Shown in pieces: positions 13,791 to 18,435 of a stretch of DNA of 18,435 nt; position 1 is the stretch's first letter, and the number at the start of each line of letters is the position of its first letter. Location of the stretch: NCBI GenBank assembly GCA_963557065.1, contig CAUWCT010000063.1:1-18435 (forward strand), written 5' to 3'. The position numbers were made by a program, and so were the translations under genes. A model generated the notes under the pieces. It was not told the origin of the DNA. It was given only the letters and a program-made list of their open reading frames with translations, and did no database searches. Source of the DNA: UMGS1370 sp963557065 (GTDB taxonomy: Bacteria; Bacillota; Clostridia; Lachnospirales; Lachnospiraceae).

Positions 13791-14588
13791 CTATTTCAGC
13801 CTGGCATTTTTTGCATAACTGGCATCACATGCCTTTATAACAGCGCTTCTAAAGCCATTTTCCTCTAATGCGGACACTCCTTCAATGGTAGTTCCTCCGG
13901 GAGAACAAACCATATCTTTCAATTCCCCCGGATGCATCCCCATATCCAGAACCATCCTGGCGCTTCCCAAAACTGCCTGCGCCGCCATCTCATAGGCATC
14001 TTTCCTTGGCAGTCCATATTTTACTGCCCCATCTGCCAGCGCCTCAATAAACATATACACATACGCGGGGGAACAGCCGCTTACACAGCCTACTGCATCC
14101 ATCAGCCGTTCTGGTATCCACTTCATTTTTCCAAAGGAATTAAAGATTTTTTCTATCTCCAGCCTTTCCTGTTCTGTAAACTGGCTGCCATCTGCACAGA
14201 CTCCGCTCATCCCTTCTCCCACCAGTGCCGGAGTATTGGGCATGGCGCGGACAATTCGTTTATCTGCCCCCAGTTTTTCTTTTAAATATTGGATGTCAAT
14301 TCCCGCAGCAATAGAAATAATAATATGTTCCCTGCTTATGGCCGGAGCCAACCCCTCCAGAATCTGTCCCATATACTGGGGCTTTACTGCCAAAACCAGA
14401 TATTTTGATTTTGCCGCACAATCTGTTCCATCTGCGGCAGCTAAAACACCGGTCTGTTCTTCTATCCACGAAACCCGTTCTGTATTAATTTCAGAAAATG
14501 TTATTTTCTCTTTTGGAATATGCGCCAGCAGTCCCTTTAAAATTGCATATCCCATATTCCCCATTCCGATAAATCCAACGTTTGCCAT
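13791..14588 (-). CDS. proC: Pyrroline-5-carboxylate reductase
   Basis: Makes L-proline from 1-pyrroline-5-carboxylate with NAD(P)H, the last step of proline synthesis, in the cytosol. The 265-residue product has the N-terminal dinucleotide loop GFIGMGNMG (5-13), VKPQYMGQIL in the Rossmann part, RAMPNTPALVGEGMSG, and the C-terminal helical region CVSGCSPAYVYMFIEALADG and DMVCSPGGTTIEGVSALEEN, which is the ProC signature. I start at the ATG at 14588 because AAGGAGAG precedes it and the dinucleotide fold begins at once. A longer frame from 14666 would read through the upstream rny terminator and add 26 unrelated residues. Confidence 0.94.
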   Translation of the reverse strand: MANVGFIGMGNMGYAILKGLLAHIPKEKITFSEINTERVSWIEEQTGVLAAADGTDCAAKSKYLVLAVKPQYMGQILEGLAPAISREHIIISIAAGIDIQYLKEKLGADKRIVRAMPNTPALVGEGMSGVCADGSQFTEQERLEIEKIFNSFGKMKWIPERLMDAVGCVSGCSPAYVYMFIEALADGAVKYGLPRKDAYEMAAQAVLGSARMVLDMGMHPGELKDMVCSPGGTTIEGVSALEENGFRSAVIKACDASYAKNARLK

Positions 14589-14612
14589 AATCTCTCCTTT
14601 TGCTCTGTAAAG

Positions 14613-14657
14613 AAAAAAAGCGTCCGGACGCACCACATGAATGGGGCATCCAAACGC
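14613..14657 (-). terminator. Strong rho-independent terminator after rny
   Basis: On minus GCGTTTGGATGC pairs fully (three G-U pairs) with GCGTCCGGACGC and is followed by seven T residues. It lies 26 bp beyond the rny stop codon and separates rny from proC. Confidence 0.9.
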
Positions 14658-14683
14658 CTTTGCCATTTTCTAAGGTCTAAAGC

Positions 14684-16228
14684 CTATTTTGCGTAATCGA
14701 TCACCCGCGATTCCCGGATAACGTTTACCTTGATCTGTCCTGGATATTCCAGTTCGTCCTCGATTCTCTTTGAAATATCACGAGCCAGCAATACCATGCC
14801 GTCATCGTTAATCTGATCCGGAACAACCATGATCCGAACCTCTCTTCCCGCCTGAATCGCAAAAGACTTGTCCACTCCTTTAAAGGAATTGGTAATATCT
14901 TCCAGTTGTTTCAATCTGTTGGTATATGTCTCCAGAGTCTCTCGTCTTGCGCCTGGCCTTGCAGCGGAAATAGTATCTGCTGCCTGGACAATGCAGGCAA
15001 TCAAACTCTGAGGTTCAACATCGCCATGGTGGGACTCCACTGAATTAATAACTGTCGCAGACTCTTTATACTTGCGGCATAAATCTACACCCAGTTGGAT
15101 ATGGGAACCTTCCATCTCATGGTCAACGGACTTGCCAATGTCATGTAATAATCCGGCACGCTTTGCCAGACGGACATCTAAGCCCATCTCAGCAGCCAGT
15201 AACCCTGCAAGCTGGGCTACCTCAATAGAATGCTTTAACGCATTCTGTCCATAGCTGGTTCTGAACTTCATCTTTCCAAGAAGTCTCACTAATTCGGGGT
15301 GAATGCCATGAATCCCTACCTCAAGAGTAGCTGCTTCTCCTTCTTCCCTCATCATCGTTTCCACTTCTTTTTGTGCTTTTTCAACCATCTCTTCAATTCT
15401 GGCCGGATGAATTCGTCCGTCCACAATCAGACGTTCCAAAGCAATACGGGCTACTTCCCGGCGAATGGGATCAAACCCTGATAATACAACTGCTTCCGGG
15501 GTATCGTCAATAATCAGTTCCACGCCGGTCAAAGTCTCTAACGTGCGGATATTGCGTCCCTCCCGTCCAATGATTCGTCCCTTCATCTCGTCATTGGGAA
15601 GCTGTACAACAGAAACTGTCGTCTCTGCAACATGATCGGCAGCACATCTCTGGATGGCTGTCACAATGTAATCCTTTGCCTTTTTATCGGCCTCTTCTTT
15701 GGCTTTGTTTTCCAGTTCCTTAATCAGTTTTGCTGTGTCATGCTTTACGTCTTCTTCAACAGATTTTAAAAGATATTCCTTTGCCTGTTCGGAGGTTAGG
15801 CCTGAAATTCTTTCCAGTTCCTGTATCCCTTTCTCGTAAAGTAAATCCACTTCCGCAGAACGCTTTCCCAAAGACTCCTCTCTGGATAACAGCCCTGCCT
15901 CCCTTTTTTCAAGGGCATCTGCTTTCTTTTCTACGTTTTCCTCTTTGCTTAAGACTCGCCGTTCATAACGCTGAAGTTCTGCTCTTCTTTCTTTTGTTTC
16001 CTTTTCCAACTCATTCTTAGTCTTTAATGACTCTTCTTTCGCTTCCAGAAGAGCTTCCCGCTTCTTGGTTTCTGCTACCTTTAACGCTTCATCTATTATC
16101 TCCCTGGACTTTTCTTCGGCAGAACCAATCTTATTCTCATAACTCTTGATCCGATACTGAGTTGCCGCAATCCAGGTAATAACAGCTACTACTACGCCTG
16201 TTATACATGCAGCTATTACTGGTGACAC
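14684..16228 (-). CDS. rny: Ribonuclease Y
   Basis: Membrane-anchored endoribonuclease that starts mRNA decay in Firmicutes. The 514-residue product has an N-terminal membrane segment (about 5-22), a long charged coiled coil (about 28-190), a KH domain with MKGRIIGREGRNIR (215-228), and an HD domain with the metal pair His362-Asp363 in GLLHDIGKSVDHE and a later SHHGDVEP. Length is normal for the family. It begins at a GTG with AAGGAGG 7 nt upstream. It has its own promoter after recX and ends at a strong terminator, so it is a single-gene unit with possible read-through from recA-recX. Confidence 0.96.
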   Translation of the reverse strand: MSPVIAACITGVVVAVITWIAATQYRIKSYENKIGSAEEKSREIIDEALKVAETKKREALLEAKEESLKTKNELEKETKERRAELQRYERRVLSKEENVEKKADALEKREAGLLSREESLGKRSAEVDLLYEKGIQELERISGLTSEQAKEYLLKSVEEDVKHDTAKLIKELENKAKEEADKKAKDYIVTAIQRCAADHVAETTVSVVQLPNDEMKGRIIGREGRNIRTLETLTGVELIIDDTPEAVVLSGFDPIRREVARIALERLIVDGRIHPARIEEMVEKAQKEVETMMREEGEAATLEVGIHGIHPELVRLLGKMKFRTSYGQNALKHSIEVAQLAGLLAAEMGLDVRLAKRAGLLHDIGKSVDHEMEGSHIQLGVDLCRKYKESATVINSVESHHGDVEPQSLIACIVQAADTISAARPGARRETLETYTNRLKQLEDITNSFKGVDKSFAIQAGREVRIMVVPDQINDDGMVLLARDISKRIEDELEYPGQIKVNVIRESRVIDYAK

Positions 16229-16276
16229 AGGAGCACCTCCTTATTTAGTTTTCATTGTACGAACTACAACAGTATA

Positions 16277-16305
16277 ATTTTATACGTTTTTCGGTAATGT
16301 GTCAA
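16277..16305 (-). promoter_or_regulatory. Sigma-A promoter of rny
   Basis: On minus TTGACA (16300-16305) and TAAAAT (16277-16282) are spaced 17 bp, giving a start point near 16270 and about 40 nt of leader before the GTG. Confidence 0.75.
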
Positions 16306-16335
16306 GTCTTATACAGGGCCTTTGGAAAATTACAG

Positions 16336-16959
16336 TCAATCTGCCCAAATGCTGTCCTGCATCTCTGCTATAACACTATGAATCACCTCAAAGGAGTAAC
16401 CTCTTCTGGCCAGCATTCCCACTGCTCTCTCGTATTCTTTTCTCTCCAGCGTTCTTCCCCACAATCCTTTTTTCTCTAAAAGTTCCCGTATCTGGGTCTC
16501 CTCATCAATCTCCTCATTCTCCAAAAGCTGTTGAGCCAGTTCTTTGTCTATTCCTTTCTGCAAAAGGCTGTTTAAAATCTGACGCCGGCTTTTCCTCTGA
16601 CTATGGGACTGTACATATCTGGAACCATACGCCTCATCATCCACATAATGAAACTTCAATGTCATAGACACTGCTGACTCTATAGCCGGCTCCGGATATC
16701 CGTCTCTCTTTAATCTGGCCCGCAGTTCAGATTCTGTCTTATCGGAAACTTCCAAAAGATGAAGTGCTCTTTCCCTGGCTCTCAAACTCAAAACTTCCAT
16801 CAGCTTTGCAAATGTATCTTCGTCAAGCAGTGCCCCTTCTTCAATCCGAAACTTTCTAAGTTCGCCAGGATATAGGGCAAACGCAAGGTCCCCTTCTATA
16901 AGAACCCTGCGTTTCTTTCTGCCAAACTCTGTGATGCTCAGTACGCGACGTCCGCTCAT
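16336..16959 (-). CDS. recX: RecX, regulator of RecA
   Basis: A 207-residue cytosolic protein that binds RecA filaments and limits their growth. The family's three-helix repeats are visible: RARERALHLLEVSDKTESEL then RLKRDGYPEPAIESAV, next KFHYVDDEAYGSRYVQS then HSQRKSRRQILNSLLQKGID, and a last repeat ending RRGYSFEVIHSVI. The order (LxxxxxSxxEL, then VDDxxYxxxYVxS) is typical of Firmicute RecX, as is an N-terminal extension of about 60 residues. The ATG overlaps the recA stop (ATGA), so the two are translated together under the recA SOS promoter. Confidence 0.93.
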   Translation of the reverse strand: MSGRRVLSITEFGRKKRRVLIEGDLAFALYPGELRKFRIEEGALLDEDTFAKLMEVLSLRARERALHLLEVSDKTESELRARLKRDGYPEPAIESAVSMTLKFHYVDDEAYGSRYVQSHSQRKSRRQILNSLLQKGIDKELAQQLLENEEIDEETQIRELLEKKGLWGRTLERKEYERAVGMLARRGYSFEVIHSVIAEMQDSIWAD

Positions 16960-18065
16960 TCTTTCCCATCCCTGGGTTCTTTATCAGATTCTTGAACCGG
17001 TTCTTTAACAGATTCTCCTGCCGGTTCTTTTAATGTCTCTTTTTCTTTTGCAGAATTCTCTGCAATGCCTCCCTGAAGATTGTACTTATCTCTCACCTTC
17101 TGCTCAATCTCCTGACAAATCTCCTGATTATTCTGGAGATAACTCTTGGCATTTTCACGTCCCTGTCCGATCTTAGTGCCATTGTAAGCATACCATGCTC
17201 CGCTCTTTTCTACGATGTTTTCCTTTGCCGCTAAATCCAGAATGTCGCCAACTTTGGAAATTCCCTTTCCAAACATAATATCAAACTCCGCCTCTTTAAA
17301 GGGGGGCGCAATTTTATTTTTTACAACCTTTACTCTGACGCGGCTTCCAATAGCCTCACCACCCTGCTTTAACGTCTCGGTGCGGCGTACGTCCAGACGT
17401 ACGGATGAATAAAACTTTAATGCGCGGCCGCCTGTGGTAGTCTCCGGATTTCCAAACATAACGCCTACCTTTTCGCGAAGCTGGTTAATGAAAATAACAA
17501 TACAGTTAGATTTACTGATAACAGAAGTGAGCTTTCTCAATGCCTGTGACATAAGGCGAGCCTGAAGGCCCACATGGGAATCGCCCATATCTCCCTCTAT
17601 CTCTGCCTTGGGAACCAGTGCTGCAACCGAGTCTACAATCACAATATCCACTGCTCCGGAACGCACCATAGTCTCTGTAATCTCCAGTGCCTGCTCTCCA
17701 TTATCCGGTTGAGATATATAAAGATTATCAATATCAACGCCGATAGCCTTTGCATAAACCGGATCCAGCGCATGCTCTGCGTCAATAAATCCTGCAATGC
17801 CGCCGCGCTTCTGCACCTCAGCTACCATATGAAGCGCTACTGTCGTCTTACCGCTGGACTCCGGTCCGTAGACCTCTACAATACGTCCCCTCGGCACTCC
17901 TCCCAGCCCCAATGCTATATCCAGACTCAAGGAACCTGTAGGAATTGTCTCAATGTTCATGTTGACTCCAGAGTCTCCAAGTTTCATCACAGAGCCTTTG
18001 CCATAAGCTTTTTCAATCTGAGTTAAAGCGGCATCCAATGCCTTTAATTTATCGTCTTTATTCAT
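16956..18065 (-). CDS. recA: Recombinase RecA
   Basis: RecA polymerises on single-stranded DNA, pairs homologous strands, and triggers LexA self-cleavage. The 369-residue product shows Walker A GPESSGKT (67-74), the FIDAEHALD segment, VDSVAALVPKAEIEGDMGD around loop 1, FINQLREKVGVMFGNPETTT around loop 2 and GGRALKFYSSVRLDVRR. I use the ATG at 18065 (MNKDDKLK), with GGAGG 6 nt upstream; a TTG at 18086 adding seven residues lies within the ribosome-site region. The tail (about 336-369) is charged and has a repeated KEPxxES pattern, variable as usual for RecA tails. It is coupled to recX and preceded by a LexA box. Confidence 0.97.
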   Translation of the reverse strand: MNKDDKLKALDAALTQIEKAYGKGSVMKLGDSGVNMNIETIPTGSLSLDIALGLGGVPRGRIVEVYGPESSGKTTVALHMVAEVQKRGGIAGFIDAEHALDPVYAKAIGVDIDNLYISQPDNGEQALEITETMVRSGAVDIVIVDSVAALVPKAEIEGDMGDSHVGLQARLMSQALRKLTSVISKSNCIVIFINQLREKVGVMFGNPETTTGGRALKFYSSVRLDVRRTETLKQGGEAIGSRVRVKVVKNKIAPPFKEAEFDIMFGKGISKVGDILDLAAKENIVEKSGAWYAYNGTKIGQGRENAKSYLQNNQEICQEIEQKVRDKYNLQGGIAENSAKEKETLKEPAGESVKEPVQESDKEPRDGKE

Positions 18066-18079
18066 AGCGTCCTCCAATA

Positions 18080-18093
18080 CGAACAAATGTTCT
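18080..18093. promoter_or_regulatory. LexA (SOS) box of recA
   Basis: CGAACAAATGTTCT matches the Gram-positive consensus CGAAC-N4-GTTC with one mismatch outside the core. It lies just downstream of the recA -10, covering the expected start point, so LexA binding would block recA-recX transcription. Confidence 0.88.
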
Positions 18094-18102
18094 ATATCTA
18101 TA

Positions 18103-18131
18103 ACTATAATCTATCCCGCTTCAAATGTCAA
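18103..18131 (-). promoter_or_regulatory. Sigma-A promoter of recA
   Basis: On minus TTGACA (18126-18131) and TATAGT (18103-18108) are spaced 17 bp. The start point near 18096 abuts the LexA box. Confidence 0.8.
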
Positions 18132-18317
18132 CTATTAATTTTAGTTCTGTTCAAAAAATCGTAACCGTTTCCATCACCGCCTTTCTCATCATCTGTACAT
18201 CAAGGATGACGTTGTCCATGCACACTGGCGCAGCATAAATATGTATCTGTCTCTTGAATTTTCCGGGGGAATATCGGCTGAGCAGCCAGGCAGACAGAAT
18301 CTCTGCCGAATAGAAAA

Positions 18318-18346
18318 ATTATAACGTATTTTCATACAGGATTCAA
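18318..18346 (-). promoter_or_regulatory. Second strong minus-strand promoter upstream of recA
   Basis: TTGAAT (18341-18346) and TATAAT (18318-18323) are spaced 17 bp. Transcription from about 18311 toward recA would yield a leader of about 245 nt. Its beginning can fold into two adjacent hairpins: GGCAGA / TCTGCC and GGCT / AGCC. Confidence 0.65.
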
Positions 18347-18366
18347 GACTATATTATAAGAAATTT

Positions 18367-18379
18367 GTAACAGTTCAGC
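18367..18379. repeat. Possible end of a further IS66-type element
   Basis: GTAACAGTTCAGC is identical to the first 13 bases of the element at 12353, in the orientation that would run right, out of the window. The sequence diverges after base 13. Whether an element follows cannot be judged here. Confidence 0.4.
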
Positions 18380-18435
18380 AATCAATGTCATTTAGTTAAT
18401 TTTATATCCATATGGTTAGATTCCAAAAAGTAGGG

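Larger units (their letters stand above)
18132..18435. other. Upstream region of recA with an unassigned minus-strand open frame
   Basis: No recognised gene lies here. On minus, a frame from a TAA at about 18318 stays open for some 55 codons to a TGA near 18151. It reads, in part, SAEILSAWLLSRYSPGKFKR, then APVCMDNVILDVQMM. It has no good start codon near its beginning (first ATG at MDNVILDV) and no ribosome site. It sits directly behind a strong promoter. It could be a decayed gene, a small protein with a rare start, or chance. Confidence 0.3.

Noticed and set aside
14589..14666. Longer proC start at 14666
   Set aside because: The extra 26 codons cross the rny terminator, and AAGGAGAG directly precedes the internal ATG at 14588.
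18066..18086. Longer recA start at a TTG giving MFVLEDA
   Set aside because: It overlaps the ribosome site and the LexA box; ATG 18065 has GGAGG at the right spacing.
1..18435. CRISPR arrays, tRNA or rRNA genes, toxin-antitoxin pairs, phage genes
   Set aside because: No regularly spaced repeats, no tRNA-like cloverleaf or rRNA signatures, and no such protein families were seen.

Overview
The window reads as chromosome of a low-to-mid GC Firmicute, most likely a Lachnospiraceae or other Clostridia member. The evidence is the recA-recX-rny block with a Gram-positive LexA box, a SpoIIM-like gene beside nudF as in spore formers, a DUF1836 protein, a YerC-type TrpR-like regulator, AGGAGG ribosome sites and TTGACA/TATAAT promoters. 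Most genes lie on the minus strand; only the DUF1836 gene and one lipoprotein gene are on plus.

Layout: (1) 1-499 has no firm gene. It holds a strong leftward promoter with a possible Cys-rich leader peptide, and the nagA terminator. (2) 500-5341, read right to left, is a tight cluster: a phosphofructokinase-family kinase, a divergent triose-phosphate-isomerase-fold protein, a LarA-type (nickel racemase family) protein, then nagA. A small IS66-type non-autonomous element sits 2 bp after the LarA-like stop codon. (3) 5537-7430: DUF1836 gene (+) facing yerC and a Cof-type HAD phosphatase (-). (4) 7464-10964: an aconitase-family hydratase (-) divergent from an orphan NitT/TauT-type binding lipoprotein (+). 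(5) 11025-13716: cyuA-like cysteine desulfidase, a 151-bp IS66-type MITE with perfect ends and a perfect 8-bp target duplication, a SpoIIM-like membrane protein and nudF. (6) 13791-18065: proC, rny, recX, recA.

Working together: recA and recX (4-bp overlap) form an SOS unit; rny has its own promoter and a strong terminator before proC. The kinase, isomerase-fold and LarA-like genes (overlapping or 21 bp apart) look like one catabolic module acting on an unidentified sugar or sugar acid. Altered active-site residues argue that the isomerase and racemase homologues do not use the textbook substrates.

The most unusual items are that module, the IS66-type mini-elements (two good copies, two possible isolated ends), one of which places a start codon in frame with cyuA, and an unexplained strong promoter with an open frame upstream of recA. 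All calls come from reading the sequence; no database search was run.
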